Assembly (NCBI RefSeq): GCF_000385335.1
Contig: NZ_ARWA01000001.1
Coordinates: 3,674,001-3,738,000, forward strand
Length of the DNA stretch: 64,000 nucleotides
DNA from: Methyloferula stellata AR4
GTDB lineage: Bacteria; Pseudomonadota; Alphaproteobacteria; Rhizobiales; Beijerinckiaceae
Direction: 5' to 3'
Positions 9,751 to 18,916 of this stretch are shown one piece after another (position 1 is the stretch's first letter; every line of letters begins with the position of its first letter). The notes beneath the pieces are model-generated. The model was not told the DNA's origin, searched no databases, and worked only from the letters and a program-made list of their open reading frames with translations. Made by a program: the position numbers and the translations under genes.

Positions 9751-10269
9751 TCAGACCTCTCGCCAGCCGGGTTTGCTCGGATCGATCAAATGATAATGAA
9801 TCGGTCCGAAGCCGGTAATGGCGATGATCGCAGGCTCGGCCGCGCTTTTGATCACACCGTCATAATGCGGTGTCTTGGCGACGCGGCGCACAAAGGAGCC
9901 CGCTGGGACCGGCACTGTCGCCTCAGGCGCGAAATCCTCGCCGCTCGCCACATACCAGGTCCCCGAAACCACGATGCAAAGACGGTCCGTCTCGTAATAA
10001 TGGGGGGCGCTCATAAAGCCCGGGTGCCACCGGATCAGCACGAAATATTGGCCCGGCTCGCCGACCGCGCCGGCCATATTGGCCTGTTCGGCCATGCCCG
10101 GCGGAAAATTATAGAGGGGCTGCCAGGGGATTTTGTCCCGCGGCGTGATGAGGGTCATCGCCGGATCGACGCCCGCCGCCTGCCCCGCTTCGATCCCGAA
10201 GGATGTGGCGGCGACGGCAAGCAGGGGCGCGATCAACAGGTCGCGGCGGTTTGGAATCATATCGCTCAT
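9751..10269 (-). CDS. Tat-exported cupin-domain protein
   Basis: 172 aa. The ATG at 10269 has a strong GGAGGGAA ribosome binding site. The N-terminus carries a twin-arginine motif (NRRDLL) and a hydrophobic stretch ending in GQAAG, so export through Tat is expected, usually with a folded or metal-loaded cargo. The body is a single cupin barrel: HPGFMSAPHYYETDRLCIV gives the first metal-site histidines and VPAGSFVRRVAKTPHYDG the second motif. Family knowledge: such periplasmic cupins bind a divalent metal, but substrates are diverse. It is followed by a clear terminator and lies downstream of the flavoprotein at 10314, possibly co-transcribed. Confidence 0.75.
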   Translation of the reverse strand: MSDMIPNRRDLLIAPLLAVAATSFGIEAGQAAGVDPAMTLITPRDKIPWQPLYNFPPGMAEQANMAGAVGEPGQYFVLIRWHPGFMSAPHYYETDRLCIVVSGTWYVASGEDFAPEATVPVPAGSFVRRVAKTPHYDGVIKSAAEPAIIAITGFGPIHYHLIDPSKPGWREV

Positions 10270-10313
10270 GAATCTTCCCTCCGGTCTTTGTGGCCTCGGC
10301 CCTTCAACTATGG

Positions 10314-11573
10314 TCAGCGGCCCGTTTCGACAAACCATCCATTTTCGGTCTTCGGCGGTTTCTGATTGTCCCGGTCCCGCCGCAGCCAGTTGAGGACGCC
10401 CTGCCCTGCGGCAACGCCGGTCGCCATGCAGCCCTGCAGCAAATAGCCGCCGGTCGGCGCCTCCCAATCCAGCATTTCGCCGGCCGCGAAGACGCCTGGC
10501 CTGCGCCTCAACATCAGATGTTCGTCGAGCTCAGTGAGCGCGATGCCGCCCGCCGTTGAAATCGCACGCGTCAATCCGAACGGCGCCATCGCCCGCAACG
10601 GCAGCGATTTGAGGAGCGGCGCGAGAGGCTTGGCTTCGCCGCTGTGCAGCGCTTCCTGCACCAGACCGATGGCAGCCGGCGACAGGGCCGCGCGCTTGCG
10701 TAGAAAATTGGACAGGGAGGCACCGCCGCGCGCCACATCCAGCCGCCCGGCGAGTGTCTCGAGGCTCACATCCGGACAGAGATCGATGTGCAGCAGAGCG
10801 GAGCCATCGTGCGCGATCGAATCGCGCAACACTGCCGCCAACGCATAGACTGCGCCGCCTTCGATGCCCTTCGCGGTGATCATGACCTCGCCTTCGACTC
10901 TCGAATCTTCAAAAGAGAGGGCTACGCGCTTCAATGGCGCACCCGCATGGCGCGCGCGGAAGATATCCGACCATTCGACCACGAAGCCGCAATTCGCCGG
11001 CCGCAACGGCGTGATTTCGACATCGGACAAAAACCCCATCCAGCTCCCATCCGCTCCGAGCCGCGGCCAGGAAGCGCCACCCAAAGCAAGAACGACGGCA
11101 TCGGCGGCATAGGTGGTCCCATCCGCAAAGCGCAGACGGGTCCCGTCCCAGCCCGTCCATTGCGCGCGGGTCACGAAGCGCACTCCCATACCTTCCAGCC
11201 TCTGGAGCCAGGCGCGCAGCAAAGGACTGGCTTTCATCGCTTTCGGGAAGACCCGTCCGCTGCTGCCGATGAAGGTTGCCTGTCCGAGCCCTTCACACCA
11301 TTCGATCAAGGCGCTCGGCGGAAAAGCCTCCAGCAAAGCGTCCATCCAATGCGCCGCGCCGCCGTAGCGCGCAGGGAAATGCGCGACAGGCTCCGAATGG
11401 GTGAGGTTCAAACCGCCGCGCCCGGCCATCAACAGCTTGCGGCCGACGCTCGGCATCCGTTCGAACAGGGTCACGGCGACCCCGGCGCGCGCGATCGTCT
11501 CGGCGGCCATGAGCCCAGCGGGGCCTCCCCCGATAATGGCGGCGCTGCGATTTAAGGGGAAATGACTGTCCAC
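10314..11573 (-). CDS. BaiN/RdsA-family NAD(P)/FAD-dependent oxidoreductase (HI0933-like)
   Basis: 419 aa from a GTG start. The N-terminal Rossmann FAD motif is AAIIGGGPAGLMAAETIARA with an acidic residue ending the second strand (TLFE). The sequence GRKLLMAGRGGLNLTHSE near residues 45-62 and the closing FAAGEMLDWEAPTGGYLLQG are hallmarks of the HI0933/BaiN family. These are flavoproteins of poorly known physiological substrate; a few reduce bile-acid enones, which is unlikely to be the role here. Annotated as soluble, cytoplasmic. The gene is divergent from the cyclic-di-GMP gene at 11790. Confidence 0.85.
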   Translation of the reverse strand: MDSHFPLNRSAAIIGGGPAGLMAAETIARAGVAVTLFERMPSVGRKLLMAGRGGLNLTHSEPVAHFPARYGGAAHWMDALLEAFPPSALIEWCEGLGQATFIGSSGRVFPKAMKASPLLRAWLQRLEGMGVRFVTRAQWTGWDGTRLRFADGTTYAADAVVLALGGASWPRLGADGSWMGFLSDVEITPLRPANCGFVVEWSDIFRARHAGAPLKRVALSFEDSRVEGEVMITAKGIEGGAVYALAAVLRDSIAHDGSALLHIDLCPDVSLETLAGRLDVARGGASLSNFLRKRAALSPAAIGLVQEALHSGEAKPLAPLLKSLPLRAMAPFGLTRAISTAGGIALTELDEHLMLRRRPGVFAAGEMLDWEAPTGGYLLQGCMATGVAAGQGVLNWLRRDRDNQKPPKTENGWFVETGR

Positions 11574-11789
11574 GGCTCTTTATGGACGACCGGCGGCCGA
11601 GTGCCTAGTCGAGTATGGCTTGGACTGAAGCGCGGTTAACGGACCGCTGTCTTGGCCTAGACAATTGTTGTTTCACGTTTTCCCACCAAGCTTAAACTGA
11701 CGGTGTGCTTCGGTTTCGCTGGCTGGTTTAGAACTTTAACGATGGCGAATGCGAATTTGTAACGAAACGGCGGGATATCCGCAGGAGCT

Positions 11790-14219
11790 ATGTTCGGGCC
11801 TTCGGTGTCCTTTATGGGTCAAATCTTCACGCGTCTGATGGTTGAACACGATTGGCGGCTTGTCGTTCTCGCAAGCGTCGTCTGTTTCCTCGCGAGCGTC
11901 GTCGCCATCAGCCTGTTCCACCGGGCCGAAGCGTCCACGGGGCGCGGACGCTGGGTTTGGCTGAGCTTGGATGCGGCTGCGACGGGCTACGGCATCTGGG
12001 CAACGCATTACATCGCACTCCTCGCCTATCAGCATAGTCTGGGCGCGGGCTATAGTCTTGCACTGACCATCACCTCTCTGCTCCTCGCCATTCTGACAAC
12101 CGCGGCGGGCCTTATTATAGCCTTGGGCAGTTTCGGCCGCTGGCACGGCGTCATCGGCGGCGCGGTCGTGGGCTTCGGCATCGCGGTGATGCATTTCACC
12201 GGACTGGCCGCGCTCGATCTGCCGGGCAGCGTGACCTGGTCGCTCGATCTGGTCGCCGCGGCGGTCGTGTCCGGCGCGGTGATAAGCGCTCTCGCGTTCT
12301 TTGTCGCTGCCAGGCGCAACGATTGGCCCAATACGGTCGCGGCAGTCAGTCTGCTGACGCTTGCTGTCATATCGACGCATTTCATTGCGATGGCCGCCAT
12401 GCTCTTCGTGCCGGACCAGACGCCTATTTCAGGCGAAGAGCCCTTCTCGCCCGAAGCTATTTCCGCTCTCCTTGCCGGAATGGCGGCGCTCATTCTGGGA
12501 ATGTGCCTCGTCGCGGCTTTGTCCGATCGCCAATCGAAGGAGAAGCTGCAGCAGCAGAAGGTCCTGCTCGACGCCACCCTGGCAAATCTGTCGCAAGGGG
12601 TCTGCATGTATGATGCGGACGGCCGCGTCGTCCTATTCAACGAACGCTATGCGGCGATGACGAAGTTCTCAAGTTCATCGTTGAACGGGCGCCACCTTAT
12701 CGACCTGCTCAAGCAGCGGGGAGAGTCGGGAGATTTCGAAGAGGATCCCGAGATCTATTACACGCAATTGGTCGCGAAGCTCAAAGAAGGCAAATCCATT
12801 TCGAGGATTATCGAGGCCGCTGGCGAACATACGCTGCGCCTCGTCGATCACCCGATGCAGGGCGGCGGCTGGGTCACCACCATCGAAGACATCACGGATT
12901 GGGAGGAGGCTCAGGCGCAGATCGCCCATATGGCACGGCACGACGCCTTGACCAATCTGCCGAACCGCACATTGTTTCGCGAAGAACTGGAGCAGGCGCT
13001 CGTTCGCACAGCGCGCAATGAGCAAGTCGCCGTGCTCTGTATCGATCTCGACCACTTCAAAGACGTCAATGACTCCCTCGGTCACCCGGTCGGCGACGAT
13101 CTTCTCAAAGAAGTCGCTGGCCGTCTGAGCGATTGCGTTCGTAAAAGCGACACGGTCGCGAGACTTGGAGGAGACGAATTTGCTATCGTGCAAACAGGCG
13201 GCGAATTGCAAGTGTCGCATGCCGCGGCTCTAGCAAGCCGCCTGGTCGAAGTCATGGCCGCCCCTTACGACATCCAAGGGCAGCAAATCGTCATCGGAGC
13301 GAGCGTCGGCGTTTCAGTCGCACCAAATGACGGGACCGATCCCGATCAATTGCTGAGAAACGCCGATATGGCGCTCTATTTGGCCAAGGCGGATGGAAGA
13401 GGCGCCTATCGCTTCTTCGAACCGGGCATGGATGCCCGCGCCCAAGCCCGACGCATAATGATGATCGACTTGCGCGCTGCCCTCGTGCGAGACGAATTCG
13501 AAGTCTATTATCAGCCGATCTACGATCTCGAAACCGATCGGATCATTTGCTTCGAAGCGCTCGTGCGATGGAACCATCCGCTTCGTGGAATGGTCATGCC
13601 GCAAAGCTTCATCGCGCTCGCGGAAGAGAGCGGCTTGATCATTCCGATCGGCGGCTGGGTGCTTCAAAAAGCCTGCCAGGATGCCGCCGGCTGGCCGAAG
13701 CATGTCAGCGTCGCGGTCAACCTGTCTCCGGCGCAGTTCAAGAGCCCCAATCTCGTATCCTCAATCATTGCGTCTGTTACCGCGGCGGGTCTGGAACCAA
13801 GACGGCTGGAGATCGAGATTACCGAATCCGTGCTTTTGCAGGATAGTGAAGCGACGCTGGTCGCCTTGCACCAGCTTCGCGAATTCGGCGTCCATATCTC
13901 GATGGACGACTTCGGCACCGGCTATTCTTCGCTGAGCTATCTGCGCAGCTTCCCTTTCGACAAGATCAAGATCGATCAGTCCTTCGTGCATGAGCTTGCG
14001 GCGCGGGGCGATTCTCTTGCCATTGTCCGCGCCGTCACCGGGCTTGGAAAAAGCTTGGGCATCGCGACGACGGCCGAGGGCGTCGAGACGAAAGAACAAT
14101 TGGCGCTGCTGCGAACCGAGGGCTGCACCCAGGTGCAAGGCTTTCTTTTAAGCCAGCCGCAGCCGGCATCCGAAGTCGATAAAATGCTGTCTAACGGAAA
14201 GCTGCGCGACGTCGCGTGA
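11790..14219 (+). CDS. MHYT-PAS-GGDEF-EAL cyclic-di-GMP protein
   Basis: 809 aa. Residues about 8-240 form a seven-helix MHYT sensor with the motifs ATHYIALLAY, VMHFTGLAAL and STHFIAMAAM; family knowledge proposes gas or metal sensing. A PAS-like segment follows at about 255-365. The GGDEF domain is at about 380-545 with an intact active site (RLGGDEF near residue 456), and the EAL domain at about 555-795 with CFEALVRWNHP near 587 and DDFGTGYSSLSYL. Both catalytic signatures are intact, so synthesis and breakdown of c-di-GMP are both possible. ATG with GGAG close upstream. Monocistronic, convergent with the nickel transporter gene. Confidence 0.92.
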   Translation: MFGPSVSFMGQIFTRLMVEHDWRLVVLASVVCFLASVVAISLFHRAEASTGRGRWVWLSLDAAATGYGIWATHYIALLAYQHSLGAGYSLALTITSLLLAILTTAAGLIIALGSFGRWHGVIGGAVVGFGIAVMHFTGLAALDLPGSVTWSLDLVAAAVVSGAVISALAFFVAARRNDWPNTVAAVSLLTLAVISTHFIAMAAMLFVPDQTPISGEEPFSPEAISALLAGMAALILGMCLVAALSDRQSKEKLQQQKVLLDATLANLSQGVCMYDADGRVVLFNERYAAMTKFSSSSLNGRHLIDLLKQRGESGDFEEDPEIYYTQLVAKLKEGKSISRIIEAAGEHTLRLVDHPMQGGGWVTTIEDITDWEEAQAQIAHMARHDALTNLPNRTLFREELEQALVRTARNEQVAVLCIDLDHFKDVNDSLGHPVGDDLLKEVAGRLSDCVRKSDTVARLGGDEFAIVQTGGELQVSHAAALASRLVEVMAAPYDIQGQQIVIGASVGVSVAPNDGTDPDQLLRNADMALYLAKADGRGAYRFFEPGMDARAQARRIMMIDLRAALVRDEFEVYYQPIYDLETDRIICFEALVRWNHPLRGMVMPQSFIALAEESGLIIPIGGWVLQKACQDAAGWPKHVSVAVNLSPAQFKSPNLVSSIIASVTAAGLEPRRLEIEITESVLLQDSEATLVALHQLREFGVHISMDDFGTGYSSLSYLRSFPFDKIKIDQSFVHELAARGDSLAIVRAVTGLGKSLGIATTAEGVETKEQLALLRTEGCTQVQGFLLSQPQPASEVDKMLSNGKLRDVA

Positions 14220-14247
14220 GCGCGCTGCCAACATAGAAACCGACGCC

Positions 14248-14955
14248 TCAGCCCAGAACGCGCTCCAAACTTCCGGCAATCACCGTCGCGCCGATCAACA
14301 GCGAGAAAACACCTGCGCCGGCTTGCAGGCATCGGTTGGCGAAGGTCAAGGTGCCCGCCGTGAGCGTCAAAGGCACGGCCAGAAAAACCGACATGGTCCC
14401 CATGCCGATAATCGAGCCAAAGCCGAAGAGGAGCAGAAAGATCATGCCGGTCGCCGTGGTGCCGGCGGTCGTCGCCGCCAGAACAGCCATCGCGCCCGAG
14501 CCTGCAAGTCCGTGCATGACGCCGACCGCCAGAGGCCGCAGCAGGCTCCTGTGATCGTGATCATGCGGGCTTTGCCGATGCGGCAAAGCCTCCGTGCGAT
14601 GACTGTGGGCATGGAAGTGCCGCCGATCTTCCTCCGCGTGATCATGCGCGTGAAAATGAATGCGATCGCGCAGCAACCGATAGAAGACATTGAGCCCAAG
14701 CGCGATCAGCATCGCGCCCGCGGCAAGCGTCAACGTGCCGGTGACTTTTGCGTCGAGCTGCATCTTGCCGAAGAGGAGCAGGCCGCCAACGAAAGTCAAA
14801 GTCAGCAAATGACCCAGACCCCAGACGACGCCATGGCCGGTCAGCCGCCTGACGCCGGTCTTATCCGCGATGAGGCTCGAAATCGCCGCGAGATGATCGG
14901 GCTCGAACGCATGCTGGAGGCCCAGAACGAAACCAAAGACAAGCGGCGAGACCAT
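14248..14955 (-). CDS. nickel/cobalt transporter of the NicO/RcnA-UreH type
   Basis: 235 aa. The ATG at 14955 gives a first membrane helix containing HAFEPDHLAAISS, the H-x4-D-H signature of nickel/cobalt permeases. A second His motif (GHGVVWGLGH) and a cytoplasmic His-rich loop (HFHAHDHAEEDRRHFHAHSH) follow, with about six membrane helices in total. It lies 53 bases after hypB at the distal end of the hydrogenase locus, which argues for nickel supply to the [NiFe] enzyme. Direction of transport cannot be proved: RcnA relatives export, UreH/HupN-like relatives import. The context favours import. Confidence 0.8.
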   Translation of the reverse strand: MVSPLVFGFVLGLQHAFEPDHLAAISSLIADKTGVRRLTGHGVVWGLGHLLTLTFVGGLLLFGKMQLDAKVTGTLTLAAGAMLIALGLNVFYRLLRDRIHFHAHDHAEEDRRHFHAHSHRTEALPHRQSPHDHDHRSLLRPLAVGVMHGLAGSGAMAVLAATTAGTTATGMIFLLLFGFGSIIGMGTMSVFLAVPLTLTAGTLTFANRCLQAGAGVFSLLIGATVIAGSLERVLG

Positions 14956-15008
14956 GAGATTGCTTTCCGAAACGTGCTGAAAAATCCAACCGCCTGCCCG
15001 CGCTTGCC

Positions 15009-15941
15009 CTATTGAGCCGCAGGAAGCGCGGCACGCACCCTTGCCTGCCGCAGCCATTCGTACCAGTCGCCCAGTCCCTCGCCGGTTCGCGCCGACAGCC
15101 GAATCGACCGAATGTCCGGATTGACCTCGCGTGCCATGGCCTCGCAGCGGTCGAGATCGAAATCGACATGCGGCGCCAAATCGATCTTGCTGATGATCAT
15201 CAATTCCGCCGCCCTGAACATATGCGGATATTTGAGCGGCTTGTCGTCGCCTTCGGTGACGGACAGAACCACGACCTTGGCGCGCTCGCCGAGATCGAAC
15301 AAGGCCGGACAGACGAGATTGCCGACATTCTCGATCATCAGCAGCGAGCCGAACGCGGGCCGCAAAAAATCGACCCCGCGGCGGATCATGTCGGCCTCAA
15401 GATGGCAACCAGTGCCCGTGTTCACTTGGACCGCCGGCGCGCCTGCCGCCTTGATGCGCTCGGCGTCGTTCAGCGTCTGCTGATCGCCTTCGATAACGTT
15501 GATTGGAATCTCAGATTTCAAATCGCGGATGGTGCGCTCGAGCAAAGTCGTCTTGCCCGCGCCCGGCGAGCTGACCAGATTGAGCGCCAGAATTTCGCGG
15601 CCCTCGAACCAGGCGCGGTTGCGTTCGGCGAGCCTGTCGTTCTTGTCGAGGATCGCGCGTTCGAGATCGACGGTTACCGCGTGAAGGCCGGCAACGGCTG
15701 CGAGCGCGGTAGGCGCTGCATGATCGTGGTGGTGGTCATGGTCGTGATCGTGGCTGTGCAGATGATCATGATCGTGATCATGCGGGTGATCGTGGTCGTG
15801 ATGATGTCCGTCGCCATGATGATCATGGGAGGAATGCGCCGCCTGCCCCGAAGCCACTCTCTCCATATGATCTTGCTGGCCGGTCTGGAGATCAGTGACC
15901 GTGATCTTTGCATCGTCGTCGCATCCGCAGGTCGCGCACAT
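15009..15941 (-). CDS. hypB: hydrogenase nickel-insertion GTPase HypB
   Basis: 310 aa. The ATG overlaps the hypA stop (TGATG). The N-terminal MCATCGC matches the high-affinity CxxCGC nickel site. A very long His/Asp run follows (about residues 30-70, mostly HDH units), a nickel-storage feature of rhizobial HypB. The GTPase core starts with the P-loop SSPGAGKTT, with further switch and Zn/Ni-site motifs ([10 protein letters not shown] and ENVGNLVCP). HypB works with HypA to put Ni into the hydrogenase large subunit. It lies in hypA-hypB-transporter order. The repetitive DNA at about 15720-15830 is this His codon run, not a separate repeat. Confidence 0.95.
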   Translation of the reverse strand: MCATCGCDDDAKITVTDLQTGQQDHMERVASGQAAHSSHDHHGDGHHHDHDHPHDHDHDHLHSHDHDHDHHHDHAAPTALAAVAGLHAVTVDLERAILDKNDRLAERNRAWFEGREILALNLVSSPGAGKTTLLERTIRDLKSEIPINVIEGDQQTLNDAERIKAAGAPAVQVNTGTGCHLEADMIRRGVDFLRPAFGSLLMIENVGNLVCPALFDLGERAKVVVLSVTEGDDKPLKYPHMFRAAELMIISKIDLAPHVDFDLDRCEAMAREVNPDIRSIRLSARTGEGLGDWYEWLRQARVRAALPAAQ

Positions 15942-16276
15942 CACACTGTCTCCAGTTCCATACTTTTAATGTTCAGCTCTTCGCCCGCGAGCCGCTCAAG
16001 CTTGCGCGAGCCGCAGGCGCAGCTCCCGAAAACCTCGGCAAGCATCACCTCGCCGCCACAATCGAGACAGCGGGCACGGCCGGGAATTTCGATGATATCG
16101 AGCGCCGCTCCATCGAGCACGCTACCCTGCGCCACGACATCGAAGCAGAAACGGATCGCATCCGGCATGACGGCCGCGAGCTTACCGATTTCGAGTGTCA
16201 CGCGTTTGACTTTGCGGCCAGCCGCCTGTTCGGCGACGATGGCAACGATCGATTGCGTGATCCCCATCTCGTGCAT
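15941..16276 (-). CDS. hypA: hydrogenase nickel metallochaperone HypA
   Basis: 111 aa from the ATG at 16276, giving the canonical [11 protein letters not shown] start in which His2 is the nickel ligand. An in-frame earlier codon at 16288 would bury that residue. The zinc site is CLDC...CAC near residues 70-90. It delivers Ni to the large subunit together with HypB, with which it overlaps. It starts 8 bases after the hypE stop, so it is part of one hyp transcription unit. Confidence 0.95.
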   Translation of the reverse strand: MHEMGITQSIVAIVAEQAAGRKVKRVTLEIGKLAAVMPDAIRFCFDVVAQGSVLDGAALDIIEIPGRARCLDCGGEVMLAEVFGSCACGSRKLERLAGEELNIKSMELETV

Positions 16277-16284
16277 CGCGCGCC

Positions 16285-17367
16285 TCAACAGATACGGGGC
16301 AATTGCTCGCCGACAAGCATGTCGACGATGCGCTTGCCGCCAAAATGGGTTTGCATCACGACGCGTCCGGCGGGACCTTGCAACACACGCCCGATAATCG
16401 CGCTATCGCGTCCGAGTGGATGCGCTGCCATAGCCGCGCATGCAATTTCCGCCAAATGTCCCGGCACCACTGCGACGATCTTGCCTTCATTGGCGAGATA
16501 GAGCGGATCGAGCCCCAGGATCTCGCAAAAGCCTTTGACCTCTTCCCGCAACGGCGTCTTGCCCTCCATAATCTCTATGCCGACGCCCGAGGCTTCGGCG
16601 ATTTCATTGAGCACGGTCGCAAGGCCGCCGCGCGTCGCATCGCGCATGAATTTCACCTGCGGGCAGGCGGCGATCAGAGCATCGATCAGCCCATTCAGCG
16701 GCGCGCAATCGCTTTCGATCGCCGTCGTAAGGCGCAGATCCCCTCGCGCGGCAAGGATCGCCGCGCCATGATCGCCGAGAAGCCCATTGACCAGGATCGC
16801 ATCGCCTGGCTCGGCACGATGCGCGCCAAAATCGAGGCCGTCGCGAATGATTCCGATCCCGGCCGTATTGATGAAGAGCTTGTCGCAAGCCCCCTTGGTG
16901 ACGACTTTCGTATCGCCTGTAACTATGGCGACTCCGGCCGCCGCTGCCGTCTTTGCCATCGAAGCCGCGATCTTGCGCAGAAAGGCAACATCGACGCCTT
17001 CTTCGATGATGACGCTGCAGGAAAGATACAGCGGCTTGGCGCCGCCGACGGCGAGATCATTGACCGTGCCGCAGATGGCGAGCTTGCCGATGTCGCCGCC
17101 CGGAAACTCCAAAGGATCGACGACGAAGGAGTCCGAAGTGAACGCCAGCCGGTCGCCATGCAGGGCAAGATCGGCAAGCTTGAAACGCGCCTGATCTTCG
17201 AGCGGCGCCAGCGCCGGATTGTCGAAGGCCTGGACAAACACATCGTCGATCAGGTCGCGCATGGCCTTGCCGCCGCCGCCATGCGCAAGGCTCACCTTCG
17301 CGACATGAATGCCGTCGCGCATCTTGCGCTGCGGGCGCAGCGCCGAAAGCGGCTCTTGTTTCGTCAT
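16285..17367 (-). CDS. hypE: HypE, carbamoyl-dehydratase for the Fe cyanide ligands
   Basis: 360 aa. PurM-like ATP-binding fold: HGGGGKAMRDLI near the N-terminus, GDIGKLAICGTVNDLAVGGA, and TRGGLATVLNEIA. The C-terminus ends in the invariant PRIC, whose Cys receives the carbamoyl group from HypF and is dehydrated to thiocyanate, the source of CN for the active-site iron. It overlaps the hypD stop as ATGA. The N-terminus has about 20 extra residues before the conserved core, within normal variation. Confidence 0.95.
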   Translation of the reverse strand: MTKQEPLSALRPQRKMRDGIHVAKVSLAHGGGGKAMRDLIDDVFVQAFDNPALAPLEDQARFKLADLALHGDRLAFTSDSFVVDPLEFPGGDIGKLAICGTVNDLAVGGAKPLYLSCSVIIEEGVDVAFLRKIAASMAKTAAAAGVAIVTGDTKVVTKGACDKLFINTAGIGIIRDGLDFGAHRAEPGDAILVNGLLGDHGAAILAARGDLRLTTAIESDCAPLNGLIDALIAACPQVKFMRDATRGGLATVLNEIAEASGVGIEIMEGKTPLREEVKGFCEILGLDPLYLANEGKIVAVVPGHLAEIACAAMAAHPLGRDSAIIGRVLQGPAGRVVMQTHFGGKRIVDMLVGEQLPRIC

Positions 17368-18509
17368 GCGGCATCAGCCGCGCGCCTGTCGCGCAGCCCC
17401 TCCAGGTCGCCATATTGATAATAGGCAGCGCAGGCGCCCTCCGACGACACCATCAAAGCGCCGAGCGGTGTCGCCGGCGTGCAGGCCGTGCCGAAGACTT
17501 TGCATTGCCACGGCTTGATAAGACCCTTCAGCACCTCGCCGCACTCGCACGCCTTCGGATCTTCGACCTGCAAGGCCGGCATGGCGAATTTGCGTTCGGC
17601 ATCGAAATTCGCATAGGCCTCGCGCATGCGCACGCCGGAATGCTCGATCGAACCCAAGCCGCGCCATTCGAAAAATTCGCGCGTCTCGAAGACACGCGCG
17701 ATCGCAGCGAGCGCAGCCTGATTGCCGTCGGGCGGCACGATGCGGCCATATTGGTTTTCGATCTCCGCGCGGCCTTCAGCGATCTGCTTCAAGACAAGCC
17801 AAACTGATTGCAGAACATCGAGCGGCTCGAAGCCCGCGACGACCAGCGGCTTTTTATAATGCGCCGCGATGAACTCATAGACCCGCGTGCCGATCACCAT
17901 CGACACATGGCCGGGGCCGAGAAAGCCGTCGATGCGAAGCTCCGGCGATTGCAGGATCGCCTGCATCGTCGGAATGATCGTGATGTGATTACAGAAGAGC
18001 GAGAAATTCTTGACGCCCTCAGCTTCCGCCTGCAGCACGGTAAAGGCAGTCGAAGGCGCCGTCGTCTCGAAGCCCAGGCCGAAGAAAACGACTTCGCGAT
18101 CCGGGTTGTCACGCGCGAGCGCCAGAGCGTCGAGCGGCGAATAGACCATGCGGATATCGGCGCCATCGGCTTTGGCCTGCAGCAGGCTCTTCTTCGAGCC
18201 CGGCACGCGCATGGCATCGCCAAAGGTCGTAAAGATCACGCCGGGCGTCTCGGCAATCGCGACGCAATCATCGACGCGCCCCATGGGCAAAACGCAGACC
18301 GGGCAGCCCGGTCCATGAACGAATTCGATTTCAGGCGGTAGCATGTTCGAAATGCCATAGCGGAAGATCGCATGCGTATGGCCGCCGCAGACTTCCATGA
18401 TGTGCAAAGGCTTCTCGGACGAAATCTCCAGCTTTTGCGTCAGCTCTTTGATGGCCGTAATCAGACTCGCGGCTTTGTCTGGATCGCGGAATTCATCGAC
18501 ATATTGCAT
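17364..18509 (-). CDS. hypD: HypD, Fe(CN)2CO assembly protein
   Basis: 381 aa. AAGGAGGCGG lies before the ATG at 18509. The conserved motifs are VCGGHTHAIFRYGI, HGPGCPVCVLPMGR and GFETTAPSTA, and the C-terminal Cys array (ACECGEVLKGL, then WQCKVFGTAC and EGACAAYY) binds the [4Fe-4S] cluster. HypD with HypC is the scaffold where the Fe centre gets its ligands. A palindromic repeat separates it from hypC upstream. Confidence 0.95.
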   Translation of the reverse strand: MQYVDEFRDPDKAASLITAIKELTQKLEISSEKPLHIMEVCGGHTHAIFRYGISNMLPPEIEFVHGPGCPVCVLPMGRVDDCVAIAETPGVIFTTFGDAMRVPGSKKSLLQAKADGADIRMVYSPLDALALARDNPDREVVFFGLGFETTAPSTAFTVLQAEAEGVKNFSLFCNHITIIPTMQAILQSPELRIDGFLGPGHVSMVIGTRVYEFIAAHYKKPLVVAGFEPLDVLQSVWLVLKQIAEGRAEIENQYGRIVPPDGNQAALAAIARVFETREFFEWRGLGSIEHSGVRMREAYANFDAERKFAMPALQVEDPKACECGEVLKGLIKPWQCKVFGTACTPATPLGALMVSSEGACAAYYQYGDLEGLRDRRAADAA

Positions 18510-18590
18510 GACCGCCTCCTTGCTCCGTACCGCGCTAAAGTATCATCGCCATGAATTGGACCATAAGCATGCTCGAAGTATTCCTTAAAC

Positions 18591-18632
18591 GCATGATCTT
18601 ATCCAAAACTCCGGACCTTTTTGCGATCATGC
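18591..18632. repeat. 42-bp palindromic repeat, family B copy 1
   Basis: Outer arms GCATGATC (18591-18598) and GATCATGC (18625-18632) enclose a partly self-complementary core with CCAAAA and CTTTTTG. A second copy of exactly 42 bp is at 57281-57322 and a 43-bp relative at 61942-61984. This resembles the short intergenic palindromes common in Hyphomicrobiales. Here it falls between hypC and hypD, where it could trim or attenuate the long transcript. Confidence 0.8.
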
Positions 18633-18633
18633 C

Positions 18634-18912
18634 CTAAGCCCGGCCAGACGTTCGCATAGCCGCTATTTCCTGCTGGGCTTCGCCGAGTTCGATCAAAATC
18701 CGCAAGGTCTCGGCCGCTTGCGCTTCGTCGATCACGCTCATGGCAAAGCCGACATGGACCAGAACCCAGTCGCCGATACATTCATCGATCGCGCGGTCGC
18801 CGATGATACAGGCGATATTCACTTCGCGCTTGACGCCGCTGACATCAACTGTCGCGAGCTTGCGCTCCGCGTCCGAGATGGCAGTGATTTGTCCGGGTAT
18901 GCCGAGACACAT
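18634..18912 (-). CDS. hypC: hydrogenase chaperone HypC
   Basis: 92 aa. It begins MCLGIPGQI, in which Cys2 is the essential residue that binds the Fe(CN)2CO unit and the large subunit precursor. GDWVLVHVGFAMSVIDE is the second family hallmark. It lies 4 bases after the hypF stop. The C-terminal tail is slightly longer than average and helical. Confidence 0.95.
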   Translation of the reverse strand: MCLGIPGQITAISDAERKLATVDVSGVKREVNIACIIGDRAIDECIGDWVLVHVGFAMSVIDEAQAAETLRILIELGEAQQEIAAMRTSGRA

Positions 18913-18916
18913 AAAT

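Noticed and set aside
9608-9793. 61-codon frame between the cupin and the small hypothetical gene
   Set aside because: It overlaps a terminator and the cupin 3' end and is very basic without a family.
15720-15830. Tandem CATGATC/GTGATC-like DNA that resembles a repeat array
   Set aside because: It encodes the His/Asp run of HypB and is not spaced like a CRISPR or satellite.
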